Below are positions 17,430-25,484 of a stretch of DNA of 30,847 bases, in pieces. Under the pieces are notes generated by a model, which saw only the letters and a program-made list of their open reading frames with translations, did not search any database and was not told the DNA's origin. Positions within the stretch are counted from its first letter, which is position 1. The number at the start of each line of letters is the position of its first letter. A program made the position numbers and the translations under genes. This DNA is from UBA7887 sp964408735 (GTDB lineage: Bacteria > Pseudomonadota > Alphaproteobacteria > UBA7887). The DNA lies in the NCBI GenBank assembly GCA_964408735.1, contig CAYPAX010000053.1, forward strand, positions 1-30,847, read 5' to 3'.

Positions 17430-18592
17430 CATGCACTCCATAGCTTGATCGAATCCGCGAAGGTGCCGGCCTGCTCGCGAATCGGCTGCATCTGCCCGGA
17501 GTTCTCGGCATATTTGAAGGCCGTGTAGGGAATGTTCTCGGCCATGAGAACATGCTGCAGCATCGGCCTGTCGAGCAGCGCGGGATCGCAAAAGCTGGGC
17601 GAAGCGAAGATCACGCCTTCGGCCTGCGAACGCTGAACCGCATCGACGAGATGCCGGCCCTTGTCCGCGCGGTCGGGCACATATTTCGCCGAGGTCTCCT
17701 GCGAATGGTGCAGGAAGGCATCGGCGAGGCTGGCCAGGGGATCGCCTTCGCAGGTCACCTCTTGCGTCAGCCAACGGTTTACCAGCATCAGGTCGTCGTC
17801 GACGACATAGCAGCCGGCCATCTCGATGGAGCGGATCATGCCCAAGGGCGGCTGCTCGCAGAATGTACCGGTGAGCACGATGCGGCAATTGTCGCGCATC
17901 GGCCTGTCCTCGGCACGCGCGGCCGCGAGATAATCGCGGAGCAGCGCGGTATGCTCCTCGACCGACAGCACCATTCCGGCGCGCATCAGGAGGTAGACTT
18001 CAGAGGTCAAGGCCTGCCATGGCTTGGCGGCACGATATTCGTAGACCGCGCGCACCGCGGCGCGGTTTTCGTTATAGACCCGGATCGAGGCAGCCAGTGC
18101 GTCGTCCGTGATCTCACGCCCGGCGAGGCGCGCTAGGTCGTCGCGCAGGGTCTCCAGCTCGTGGCGGTAATAGCTGCCGCCAACCGCATCGTTGAAATTC
18201 TGCGGCACGTCGAAATAGCGCACGTATTTACCCTCGAACAGCAGCTGCCACATCCCCGAGAGGTTGCGGATGACATCGCAGATGCTGGGGAACAACATGC
18301 CGTCGAGGCAATCGAGGCGGCCGGTCAGGCCAAGCTCGATGGTCGAGCGCGGGATGCGGCAGATGTAGCTCTGATAATAGGCATCGCCGTGGATCACCTC
18401 GAGGCGATCGCCGCCGCCGAGGACGCCGACCGGCAGCATGCCGGCGGCGTGGATGATCTCCAGCGGCACGTAGATCGGCATGTAGCCGATCGCCTTGCGC
18501 TCGGGCGCCTCGGCCTTCCAGCGCTGCACCGCGGCGAACGACAGGTCATCGAACAGGGCCTCGCAGCGATCCACGATTTCTTTTGCCGACAT
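17429..18592 (-). CDS. bcrC: Class I benzoyl-CoA reductase, subunit C (BadD/BcrC)
   Basis: The 387-residue first gene of the operon encodes the second catalytic-module subunit, homologous to BcrB and to 2-hydroxyacyl-CoA dehydratase subunits. The start region holds AIGYMPIYVPLEIIHAAGML, the family signature. Candidate iron-sulphur ligands are in FPSICDVIRN, TGTFCEQPPLGM and SPSFCDPALL. The ATG at 18592 has a GGAGGT ribosome site 9 nt upstream. The promoter must lie in the 218-bp space shared with the divergent transporter operon, where a long palindrome occupies 49-76 bp upstream of this start. Downstream ring-processing genes (dch, had, oah) and a separate bcr ferredoxin gene are absent from the window. 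Confidence 0.94.
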   Translation of the reverse strand: MSAKEIVDRCEALFDDLSFAAVQRWKAEAPERKAIGYMPIYVPLEIIHAAGMLPVGVLGGGDRLEVIHGDAYYQSYICRIPRSTIELGLTGRLDCLDGMLFPSICDVIRNLSGMWQLLFEGKYVRYFDVPQNFNDAVGGSYYRHELETLRDDLARLAGREITDDALAASIRVYNENRAAVRAVYEYRAAKPWQALTSEVYLLMRAGMVLSVEEHTALLRDYLAAARAEDRPMRDNCRIVLTGTFCEQPPLGMIRSIEMAGCYVVDDDLMLVNRWLTQEVTCEGDPLASLADAFLHHSQETSAKYVPDRADKGRHLVDAVQRSQAEGVIFASPSFCDPALLDRPMLQHVLMAENIPYTAFKYAENSGQMQPIREQAGTFADSIKLWSA

Positions 18593-18640
18593 GGCGAGCC
18601 AACCTCCGGGTCACGCCGCATTCTCGAGATATTCGATCGG

Positions 18641-18668
18641 GTATAATGGTATTATCGTACCATAATAC
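18641..18668. promoter_or_regulatory. 28-bp palindrome, candidate bcr operator
   Basis: Two 11-bp half sites GTATAATGGTA and TACCATAATAC are separated by 6 bp. They are exact inverted repeats except at one symmetrical position. Of 14 base pairs across the dyad, 11 match. The element sits 49-76 bp upstream of the bcrC ATG in an AT-rich patch where the core promoter would be expected, so it is placed for a repressor. The half site does not match an FNR box. The regulator is unknown. Confidence 0.65.
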
Positions 18669-18732
18669 GTATTTAACTGCAATAGAAGCCCCATCACCGG
18701 CTGGATGTTGAGCTGCGCAAGGCGATGGCCAC

Positions 18733-18762
18733 TTGACTCGGATCGACCGAGGTGCCTAGCAT
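18733..18762 (+). promoter_or_regulatory. Sigma-70-type promoter of the transporter/TMADH-like operon
   Basis: TTGACT (18733-18738) and TAGCAT (18757-18762) are separated by 18 bp. They match the -35 and -10 consensus at 5 and 4 of 6 positions. Transcription would begin near 18769, about 42 nt before the ATG of the binding-protein gene. Confidence 0.5.
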
Positions 18763-18780
18763 CTGACTGAACAGTCAGAT
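18761..18780. promoter_or_regulatory. 20-bp TetR-type operator candidate
   Basis: ATCTGACTG and CAGTCAGAT are perfect 9-bp inverted repeats around AA. The site overlaps the predicted -10 element and start of transcription of the rightward operon, a classical repressor position. Size and symmetry suit a TetR dimer, and a TetR/BetI-like gene is the fifth gene of the same operon (22786-23439), so autoregulation is likely. Confidence 0.65.
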
Positions 18781-18810
18781 AGTCGAATCAACCCCGGGGG
18801 GTAATCCGAT

Positions 18811-19935
18811 ATGGACGTCTTGGACCAAATGGAAGCGGTTCGTTCGCAGAAACTGAGCCGTCGCGCGTTCAGCACAGCGCTGCTTGCGGCCGGCGTCAGC
18901 GTGATATCGCTGCCCCTGGCGTCGCGCAAGGCCGGCGCGGCAGCGGCCGATCAGGCAACCTTCTTCACCTGGGGCGGCTTCGATAAGCCGGAAATCTTTG
19001 GGAACTATATCGAGAAGCACGGCGAAGCGCCGAATTTCGTGACCTTCGGGGGCTCCGAGGAGGGCTTGACGAAGATGCGCGGTGGCTACGTCGTTGATGT
19101 CGCACATCCCTGCAACCAGGGCATTCCGCGCTGGGTGGCAAGCGGCCTGTTCCAACCCATGGACATCAGCAAGCTGTCGAATTGGCCCGATATCATGCCC
19201 GAGCTCTATGAGCTCGAAGGCAACATCGTCGATGGCAAGCCCTATTTCGCGCCCTGGGATTGGGGACAGACGTCCGTCACCTATCGCACGGACCTGTTTG
19301 ACCTTCAGGGCCAGGAGGAGTCCTGGGGCATGCTCTGGGATGAGCGCTATAAGGGCCGCATCGGGGTTCTCGCCTCGGCGGGCGATGCCTGGTGGTGCGG
19401 CGCCATCTATGCCGGCGTCGACTTTACGGAAATCGCCAGCGATGCCGGGTTTGCCGCGGTCGCCGACAAGATGCGTCAGCAGCGCTCGTTGATTCGCCTC
19501 TACACCGATGATGAGACCACCCTGGAGCAGGCACTCGCGTCAGGCGAGATCGTCGCCGCGATGACCTGGAACAGCTCGGCGGTAAAGCTCAAAGGCCAGG
19601 GCATTCCGGTGAACTTCGCCAACCCCAAGGAAGGCGCCTTAACCTGGGTCTGCGGTGTCATGATCCACAAGGACGCCCCGCATCTCGACAAGGCCCACGA
19701 CATCGTCGATGCCATGCTCAGCGTCGAGGCCGGCAAATGGTTGATCGGCATAGAGGGCTACGGCCACTCCAACGCCAAGTCCTTCGATCAGTTCGACGAT
19801 GCCACCCTTGAGGGCTTGGGCTTGAGCCGCAATCCGGCCGACATTCTGAGCGCCGGAAAGTTTCAGGTGCCGCAAAGCCAGGAATTCGAAACTCGGATGA
19901 ACCAGGAATTCGAGCAGATCAAAGCCGGGTTCTAA
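18811..19935 (+). CDS. ABC transporter substrate-binding protein, PotD/PotF type, Tat-exported
   Basis: The 374-residue protein is a periplasmic solute-binding protein of the spermidine/putrescine-type class. The N-terminus carries a twin-arginine signal (LSRRAFSTALLAAGVSV, arginines 17-18) with an AGAAA cleavage region near 41-45, so it is exported folded. The mature part shows the expected WGGFDKPEIFGNYIEKHG start and a DWGQTSVTYRTDLF hinge-like segment. In the family the ligands are polyamines or related cationic amines; acidic and aromatic pocket residues cannot be placed reliably here. The ATG at 18811 has a G-rich ribosome site about 9 nt upstream. It heads a seven-gene operon that also encodes amine-dehydrogenase-like enzymes, which supports an amine ligand. 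Confidence 0.88.
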   Translation: MDVLDQMEAVRSQKLSRRAFSTALLAAGVSVISLPLASRKAGAAAADQATFFTWGGFDKPEIFGNYIEKHGEAPNFVTFGGSEEGLTKMRGGYVVDVAHPCNQGIPRWVASGLFQPMDISKLSNWPDIMPELYELEGNIVDGKPYFAPWDWGQTSVTYRTDLFDLQGQEESWGMLWDERYKGRIGVLASAGDAWWCGAIYAGVDFTEIASDAGFAAVADKMRQQRSLIRLYTDDETTLEQALASGEIVAAMTWNSSAVKLKGQGIPVNFANPKEGALTWVCGVMIHKDAPHLDKAHDIVDAMLSVEAGKWLIGIEGYGHSNAKSFDQFDDATLEGLGLSRNPADILSAGKFQVPQSQEFETRMNQEFEQIKAGF

Positions 19936-19971
19936 GCGGCCGGTCAAGCGACGGCGTAGGGAATATCGAGC

Positions 19972-20862
19972 TTGGGCAACCGCGCGGGTTGGCTGCGCAC
20001 CATGTATATGCGCCACGAGGGGGTGCGCGCCTATACGCTGCTGTCCCCGGCATTGCTGGTGATGGCGGCCGGCATCTGCGCGCCGTTCGTCATCCTGGTG
20101 ACCATGAGCTTCTGGTCACAGGTCGGCTTCGACTTCGACACCACGTTCACGCCTGTGAACTATCTCAAGATATTTGACCACCCGGTGTATCTGGCACTGC
20201 TCGAGCGATCGATCCTGATCTCAGGAACCTGCACCATCATTACCGTGCTATTGGCCTATCCGATGGCCTACTACGTCGCCTTCCACGTGCAGCGCCATAA
20301 GCTGATGTGGATCATCCTGATCACGCTGCCGTTCTGGACCAGCTATCTGTTGCGGGTCTTCGCCTGGAAGATCATTCTCGGCTACAATGGCGCCATCAAT
20401 TCGGGGCTCATCGGCCTCGGCTTGATCGACAAGCCGTTGGAGTTCCTGCTTTACAGCCCGACCGCGGTGGTGGTCACGCTGGCCCACGCCTGGGCGGCAT
20501 TTGCTATCCTGCCCATCTATGTCTCGCTGGAGAAGATCGACCGCTCCCTGCTGGAGGCGGCAACCGATCTCGGAGACGGCCCGGTGGCCCGCTTCCTGCG
20601 GGTCACGCTGCCGCTTTCCCTGCCGGGCGTATTGGCGGCCATGCTGATCATCTTCATCCCGACATTCGGCGACTACATAACGCCGGCAATGCTCGGCGGG
20701 CCTGACGGCATGATGCTGGCGAACATGATCCAGGCGCAGTTCGGCAAGGTCAACAACTGGCCGATGGGGGCTGCGCTGGCGATTGGCATGATGATCACGG
20801 TCACGGTGTTCGCGTTGATCACCATGCTTGTCGTTGGCAAAGCGACGAGGCAGATCGCATGA
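19972..20862 (+). CDS. ABC transporter permease (PotB-like)
   Basis: The 296-residue integral membrane protein has about six hydrophobic helices (for example LLSPALLVMAAGICAPFVIL, ILISGTCTIITVLLAYPMAY and MWIILITLPFWTSYLLRV). It has the cytoplasmic EAA loop EAATDLGDGPVARFLRVTLP that contacts the ATPase. It is the first of two permeases of the heterodimeric channel. The start is uncertain: TTG at 19972 (residues GNRAGWLRT follow) has a weak TAGGGA site 9 nt upstream, while ATGs at 20002 and 20008 would still leave the whole membrane part intact. Its stop overlaps the next start (ATGA). Confidence 0.9.
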   Translation: MGNRAGWLRTMYMRHEGVRAYTLLSPALLVMAAGICAPFVILVTMSFWSQVGFDFDTTFTPVNYLKIFDHPVYLALLERSILISGTCTIITVLLAYPMAYYVAFHVQRHKLMWIILITLPFWTSYLLRVFAWKIILGYNGAINSGLIGLGLIDKPLEFLLYSPTAVVVTLAHAWAAFAILPIYVSLEKIDRSLLEAATDLGDGPVARFLRVTLPLSLPGVLAAMLIIFIPTFGDYITPAMLGGPDGMMLANMIQAQFGKVNNWPMGAALAIGMMITVTVFALITMLVVGKATRQIA

Positions 20863-21665
20863 CCCCCTCGTCCTCCTTTCGCCCCTTGCGCCTCTACGCG
20901 CTGTGGTACCTGGCGTTTCTCTATGTCCCGGTCCTGTTCTTGCCGTTGTTCTCCTTCAACGACTCGATCTTCATCGCCTTTCCCCTCAAGGGCTTTACGA
21001 CCGCATGGTACCGGGAGCTATTCACCAACGAGCCGCTCTTTGCGGCCCTGGTGAACAGCGTGAAAGTCGGCGTGGTGACGGCGATTGCATCGACAGTGCT
21101 GGGAATCTTCGCTGCCAAGGCGGTGACCCGCTACCGTGTGCGCGGGCGCAGAACGATAGTCGGGTTCATCATGCTACCATTGGTGATACCCGGCATCGTC
21201 TTTGGCGTCGCCCTGCTCATCCTGATCAGCCGCATGGGCATTCCCCTGACGCTCTATACCGTCACCGCCGGGCATCTGATGGTCTGCGTGCCCTTTGCCA
21301 CGGCGACCCTGATCCCACGCTTCGAAGGGTTCGACAAGTCGATCGAGGAAGCCTCGGCGGACCTCGGCGAAAATGCCTGGGGGACATTCCGGCGGGTGAC
21401 CTTGCCGATGGTACTTCCGGGCATCGTCGCCAGCCTGTTGCTCTGTTTCACCATCTCGTTCGACGAGTTCATCATGGCCTTCTTCCTCTCGGGCACCAAG
21501 CCGACATTGCCCATCTACATGTGGGGCCAGCTGCGTTTTCCGGACAAGCTTCCGGGCGTCCTCGCGCTCGGCTCGATCATCCTCATCGCATCCTTTTGCG
21601 TCGTCTATTTCTCCCATTGGCTACGCAATCTCGGCCTCCAGACCAAAAGCGCGGGGAGAGTGTGA
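20859..21665 (+). CDS. ABC transporter permease (PotC-like)
   Basis: The 268-residue second permease opens with the membrane helix LWYLAFLYVPVLFLPLFSFN, followed by FPLKGFTTAWYRELFTNEPL, typical of PotC-type proteins. It carries the EAA loop EASADLGENAWGTFRRVTLP. About six membrane helices are predicted by eye. ATG at 20859 overlaps the stop of the preceding permease by 4 bp, so the two halves of the channel are translationally coupled. The ATPase gene follows after 2 bp. Confidence 0.92.
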   Translation: MTPSSSFRPLRLYALWYLAFLYVPVLFLPLFSFNDSIFIAFPLKGFTTAWYRELFTNEPLFAALVNSVKVGVVTAIASTVLGIFAAKAVTRYRVRGRRTIVGFIMLPLVIPGIVFGVALLILISRMGIPLTLYTVTAGHLMVCVPFATATLIPRFEGFDKSIEEASADLGENAWGTFRRVTLPMVLPGIVASLLLCFTISFDEFIMAFFLSGTKPTLPIYMWGQLRFPDKLPGVLALGSIILIASFCVVYFSHWLRNLGLQTKSAGRV

Positions 21666-21667
21666 CG

Positions 21668-22789
21668 ATGGCGCAGCACGAACCGATCATTTCGATCTCC
21701 GATGTGAGTAAAAGCTTCGGCAGCGTACATGCCGTCGATCGGGTTTCCCTGGAAATCGGCCGCGGCGAGTTCTTCTCGCTCCTGGGGCCATCGGGATGCG
21801 GCAAGACGACACTGCTGAGGATGCTGGCCGGCTTCGAGACGCCGGAGTCGGGCGAGATTTCCATCGATGGCCAGCAAATGGTCAGCGTGCCGCCGCATCA
21901 TCGGCCTGTGAACATGGTGTTTCAGAACTACGCGATCTTTCCGCACCTGAACGTCCGTGCCAACATTGCCTACGGCATGCGCAAGGCCAGATTGCCCCGG
22001 CCCGAGCTCGATGCGAAGGTCGACGAGATGCTCGACCTGATCAAGCTGCCCGGCTATGGCGCGCGCCGGTCGCACGAGCTGTCGGGGGGTGAGCGGCAAC
22101 GAGTAGCCCTGGCGCGCGCCTTGATCAAGCAACCGAAGGTCTTGCTGCTGGACGAGCCGCTGGGCGCGCTGGACAAGAAGCTGCGCGAGCAGATGCAGCT
22201 CGAGCTGCGCGAACTACAGCGCTCGGTCGGGATCACTTTCGTGTTCGTCACCCATGACCAGGAAGAAGCCCTGACCATGTCGGACAGGATTGCGGTCATG
22301 GCCGAAGGCCGGGTCTTGCAGGTCGATACACCGAGCCGCCTCTATGAGGCTCCGAGGAGTCGCGACGTCGCCGCCTTTATCGGCAACATGAACTTCTTCG
22401 ATGCGACGCTTAGCGCGAACGATGGCGAATCCGCGACCCTGTCCGCGCCGGGGCTTGGGCAATTTGCGGCGCCGGCAGGTGACGTCGCGGCGGCGCCAGG
22501 CGAAGCGGTGCTGGTCGCCATCAGACCGGAGAAATTCTTTCTTGCAGATCAGCCGCCCGGCAGCGCCGACAACGCGGTCGAAGGTGTGCTCGACAACGCG
22601 ATGTACCTTGGCGAGCAGAGCCATTTCTATGTGCGGATCGACGGTCTTGATGAAGCCGTCGTTGTCTCGGCTCAGAACGCGGCACCGGCCTTGGAGAGCG
22701 TCGGCGATCAGCGCCGAGCGGTCTGGCTTTGCTGGCCAAGCGACGCGGTCGTGGTGTTGAGCCAAGGCCATCAAGGGGGTGCGAAGTGA
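21668..22789 (+). CDS. ABC transporter ATPase (PotA-like)
   Basis: The 373-residue ATPase has Walker A GPSGCGKTT (40-48), signature LSGGERQRVALARAL, Walker B VLLLDEPLGALD and the switch histidine in VTHDQEEALTMSD. A C-terminal TOBE-type domain (about 285-370) follows, as in polyamine and other CUT1/PotA-type importers. The open frame extends back to 20828 but that part is the wrong frame of the permease gene; the ATG at 21668 follows the permease stop by 2 bp and starts exactly at the ATPase domain. The last four bases (GTGA) contain the start of the regulator gene. Confidence 0.94.
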   Translation: MAQHEPIISISDVSKSFGSVHAVDRVSLEIGRGEFFSLLGPSGCGKTTLLRMLAGFETPESGEISIDGQQMVSVPPHHRPVNMVFQNYAIFPHLNVRANIAYGMRKARLPRPELDAKVDEMLDLIKLPGYGARRSHELSGGERQRVALARALIKQPKVLLLDEPLGALDKKLREQMQLELRELQRSVGITFVFVTHDQEEALTMSDRIAVMAEGRVLQVDTPSRLYEAPRSRDVAAFIGNMNFFDATLSANDGESATLSAPGLGQFAAPAGDVAAAPGEAVLVAIRPEKFFLADQPPGSADNAVEGVLDNAMYLGEQSHFYVRIDGLDEAVVVSAQNAAPALESVGDQRRAVWLCWPSDAVVVLSQGHQGGAK

Positions 22790-23439
22790 GCCAGAACAGC
22801 CCCAACGGTGCGCGGAAGAGCCGAACCGCGTCGCGCGAAGTTCGTCGCCGGCAGTTGATAGACGCGACCATCGAATCCATTGCCAAGCAAGGCTTTTCCG
22901 GAACTACGCTGGCAGCGGTGACCAAGGGCGCCAAGTTGTCGCACGGGACCGTCAATTTCCATTTCAAGAGCAAGGAAGCGCTGTTCGTCGAAACGCTCGG
23001 CTTTCTGGCGCAGGAGCATTACGAACGCTGGCATGCGGAAATGGAGGAGGCCGGCCCCGAGCCGAGTGCGCAGCTTGCCGCCATCATCGAGGTCGACTTC
23101 GACCGTGCCATCTCCTCGCCGAAAAAGCTCGCCGTCTGGTTCGCCTTCTGGGGGCAGCCAAAATATCGCACGGTCTATCTGCAAATTCACGACACCTACG
23201 ACAAGCGCCGCTCCGACGAGATACGCAGGCTATGCAACGAGATCGTCAGGGAGGGTGGCTACGACCATATCGACCCGGCCTCGGCTGCGAGAAGCCTCGT
23301 CTCGCTCATCGACGGGCTGTGGCTGAGCCTGCTGCTCTATCCCAAGACCACAAAGCCGAAACGGGCGCGCTCCGACTGTTTCACCTTGCTAGGCGAATTG
23401 TTTCCCAGTCACTTCCCTGCCAAGGTGCCCTTCCGATGA
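22786..23439 (+). CDS. TetR-family regulator, BetI-like
   Basis: The 217-residue protein has an N-terminal TetR helix-turn-helix (about 22-68: RRRQLIDATIESIAKQGFSG, then TLAAVTKGAKLSHGTVNFHF and KSKEALF). Its C-terminal ligand domain resembles BetI (ISSPKKLAVWFAFWGQPKYR, LIDGLWLSLLL), the repressor of choline/betaine genes. The start is GTG at 22786 with AGGGGGT 6 nt before it, overlapping the ATPase stop (GTGA). Its own stop overlaps the next gene (ATGA). Lying in the middle of the operon it probably represses it through the palindrome at 18761-18780 and responds to the imported amine or a product. The ligand is inferred only. Confidence 0.9.
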   Translation: MSQNSPNGARKSRTASREVRRRQLIDATIESIAKQGFSGTTLAAVTKGAKLSHGTVNFHFKSKEALFVETLGFLAQEHYERWHAEMEEAGPEPSAQLAAIIEVDFDRAISSPKKLAVWFAFWGQPKYRTVYLQIHDTYDKRRSDEIRRLCNEIVREGGYDHIDPASAARSLVSLIDGLWLSLLLYPKTTKPKRARSDCFTLLGELFPSHFPAKVPFR

Positions 23440-25484
23440 CCCGCGATGTGCGTTACGATATTCTCTTCGAGCCGGTGCAGATCGGCCCATTGACCGCGCA
23501 GAACCGCTTCTACCAGGTCCCTCATTGCAACGGCATGGGTCACGCCTATCCCTCCAGCATGGCTGAGATGCGCGGCATCAAGGCCGAGGGCGGCTGGGCG
23601 GTTGTCTGCACGGAGGAGGTGGAGATCCACCACAGCTCGGAGCACAGCCCGGTCATCGAGGGCCGCCTGTGGGACGACAGTGACATTCCGCTCTTCGCCC
23701 GCATGACGGAGAAGATCCACGAACACGGTAGTTTGGCCGGATTCGAGCCCGCCTATACAGGGGCCTCGACCCCAAACCACTACAGCCGCGAGATTCCCCT
23801 GGCGCCATCGCACCGGCCGGTCGACGAATTTCATCCGCTGCAAGCGCGGCAAATGGATCTGGCGGATATCAAGACGGTCAGGCGCTGGTATGTCGATGCC
23901 GCCAAACGAGCGAAGACGGCGGGCTTCGATATCGTCTATGCCTATGCCGGCCACGATCTTTCGATCCCCATGCATTTCCTGTCGCGCCGCCGCAACACGC
24001 GCAGCGACGAATATGGCGGCAGCCTGGAGAACCGGGTGCGGCTGTTCCGCGAGATCATCGAGGACACCAGGGACGCGGTTGGCGAAAGCTGTGCTGTGGC
24101 GATCCGCTTCGCGGTCGATGAGCTCTTGGGAGCGGACGGCATATCGAGCGAGGCCGAAGGGCTGGACATCGTCGGCATGCTGGCTGAGATGCCGGACCTT
24201 TGGGATGTCAACCTCAGCGATTGGGCCAACGATTCAAGCCCCTCGCGCTTCAGCGAGGCGGGAAACCAGGAGCCCTACACCGCATTCGTCAAGACGCTGA
24301 CCAGCAAGCCGGTGGTCGGCGTCGGCCGCACCACGTCGCCCGATGCCATGGTCTCTCTCGTAAGGCGCGGCGTCGTCGACTTCATCGGCGCCGCGCGGCC
24401 CTCGATCGCCGATCCGTTCCTGCCGAAAAAGATCGAGGAAGGGCGCATCGACGACATCCGCGAATGTATCGGCTGCAACATATGTGTCGCCAGCGATTTC
24501 CTCGCCACACCGATGCGATGCACGCAAAACCCCACCATGGGCGAGGAATGGCGCAAGAGCTGGCACCCGGAGCGCATAGGGGCCAAGGGGTCGGAGGCGA
24601 AAGTTCTTGTCGTCGGCGCCGGCCCAGCCGGCCTGGAATGCGCCCGCGCGCTCGGTCAGCGCGGCTACGGGGTGACCCTGGCCGAAGCCTCGACGGAACT
24701 GGGCGGGCGCGTGGCCAACGAATGCCGCCTGCCCGGCCTCGCCGAGTGGGGACGCGTGCGCGACTATCGCCAGGGCCAGATCGCCAAGATGCGCAACGTG
24801 GAAATCTTTCTCGATAGCCGCTTGGACGCGAAGCAGATTCTCGAGTTCGGCGCCGACCATGTGGTTCTGGCGACCGGGGCCAAATGGCGCTCGGATGGCA
24901 TCGGCCGCCAGATTCATACACCGATCCCCACCAGCGCCGGCGCCCGCATCTTCACGCCTGACGATGTCATGGCAGGAAAAGCGCTGACAAGCCCGGTCGT
25001 GGTGTTCGACGACGACCACTATTACCTGGGCGGCGTGCTGGCCGAGAAGCTGCGCGCCGACGACCATGAGGTGCTGCTTGTGACGCCTGCCGCCGACGTC
25101 TCCCATTGGACCCACAACACCCTGGAGCAGGGACGCATCCAGACCCGCCTGCTGGATATGGGTGTCACTATCGTCGCGCTCCACAGCCTCACCAACATCT
25201 ATGGCGGGGCAATCGAGCTCGCCTGCGTCTACACCGGACGCAGACAAACCCGCCGCTGTGGCTCGCTGGTTCTGGTCACCGCACGCCTGCCCGAGGACGA
25301 ACTCTATCATCAACTCACGACCGCTGGCGGCCTGCGGTCGGTAGCGCGCATCGGCGATTGCCTGGCCCCCGGCACGATCGCCGCTGCCATATATAGTGGG
25401 CACCGCTATGCCCGGGAGCTTGACGAGCCGGTGAGCGACGGCGTGCCGTTCCGCCGCGAGCTACCGCAACTGGCTGATCGCTGA
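23436..25484 (+). CDS. TMADH/histamine dehydrogenase-family iron-sulphur flavoprotein, copy 1
   Basis: This 682-residue protein has the trimethylamine dehydrogenase layout: an FMN-binding Old-Yellow-Enzyme barrel, a [4Fe-4S] cluster (C344, C347, C350, C362 in CIGCNIC...MRC), and an ADP-binding domain pair with VLVVGAGPAGLE. C31 in YQVPHCNGMG corresponds to TMADH C30, which carries the covalent 6-S-cysteinyl FMN, so the covalent flavin is likely kept. The Tyr/His of YAGH match the catalytic YGAH of TMADH. The TMADH pocket residue Y60 aligns with Glu (TEEVEIHH), and the region of W355 is replaced (ASDFLATP), so trimethylamine is unlikely as substrate. ATG at 23436 overlaps the regulator stop. 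Electrons would pass to an ETF, not seen here. Confidence 0.88.
   Translation: MTRDVRYDILFEPVQIGPLTAQNRFYQVPHCNGMGHAYPSSMAEMRGIKAEGGWAVVCTEEVEIHHSSEHSPVIEGRLWDDSDIPLFARMTEKIHEHGSLAGFEPAYTGASTPNHYSREIPLAPSHRPVDEFHPLQARQMDLADIKTVRRWYVDAAKRAKTAGFDIVYAYAGHDLSIPMHFLSRRRNTRSDEYGGSLENRVRLFREIIEDTRDAVGESCAVAIRFAVDELLGADGISSEAEGLDIVGMLAEMPDLWDVNLSDWANDSSPSRFSEAGNQEPYTAFVKTLTSKPVVGVGRTTSPDAMVSLVRRGVVDFIGAARPSIADPFLPKKIEEGRIDDIRECIGCNICVASDFLATPMRCTQNPTMGEEWRKSWHPERIGAKGSEAKVLVVGAGPAGLECARALGQRGYGVTLAEASTELGGRVANECRLPGLAEWGRVRDYRQGQIAKMRNVEIFLDSRLDAKQILEFGADHVVLATGAKWRSDGIGRQIHTPIPTSAGARIFTPDDVMAGKALTSPVVVFDDDHYYLGGVLAEKLRADDHEVLLVTPAADVSHWTHNTLEQGRIQTRLLDMGVTIVALHSLTNIYGGAIELACVYTGRRQTRRCGSLVLVTARLPEDELYHQLTTAGGLRSVARIGDCLAPGTIAAAIYSGHRYARELDEPVSDGVPFRRELPQLADR

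Larger units (their letters stand above)
18593..18810. promoter_or_regulatory. Divergent regulatory region between bcrCBAD and the transporter operon
   Basis: The 218-bp spacer is visibly AT-richer around 18640-18675 than the genes on either side. It holds two distinct palindromes (18641-18668 near bcrC; 18761-18780 near the binding-protein gene) and a recognisable sigma-70-type promoter pointing right. AATACGTATT at 18664-18673 is another short perfect palindrome overlapping the first. No small gene is evident. Confidence 0.7.

Noticed and set aside
14742..17528. 928-codon plus-strand open frame opposite bcrA and bcrB
   Set aside because: Antisense of two well-recognised genes; no domain motifs. 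The length reflects codon bias on the other strand.
18733..18746. FNR-like TTGAC-TCGG-ATCGA in the bcr/transporter spacer
   Set aside because: It is better explained as the -35 region (TTGACT) of a promoter with TAGCAT 18 bp downstream; the second half site is broken by a mismatch in its core.
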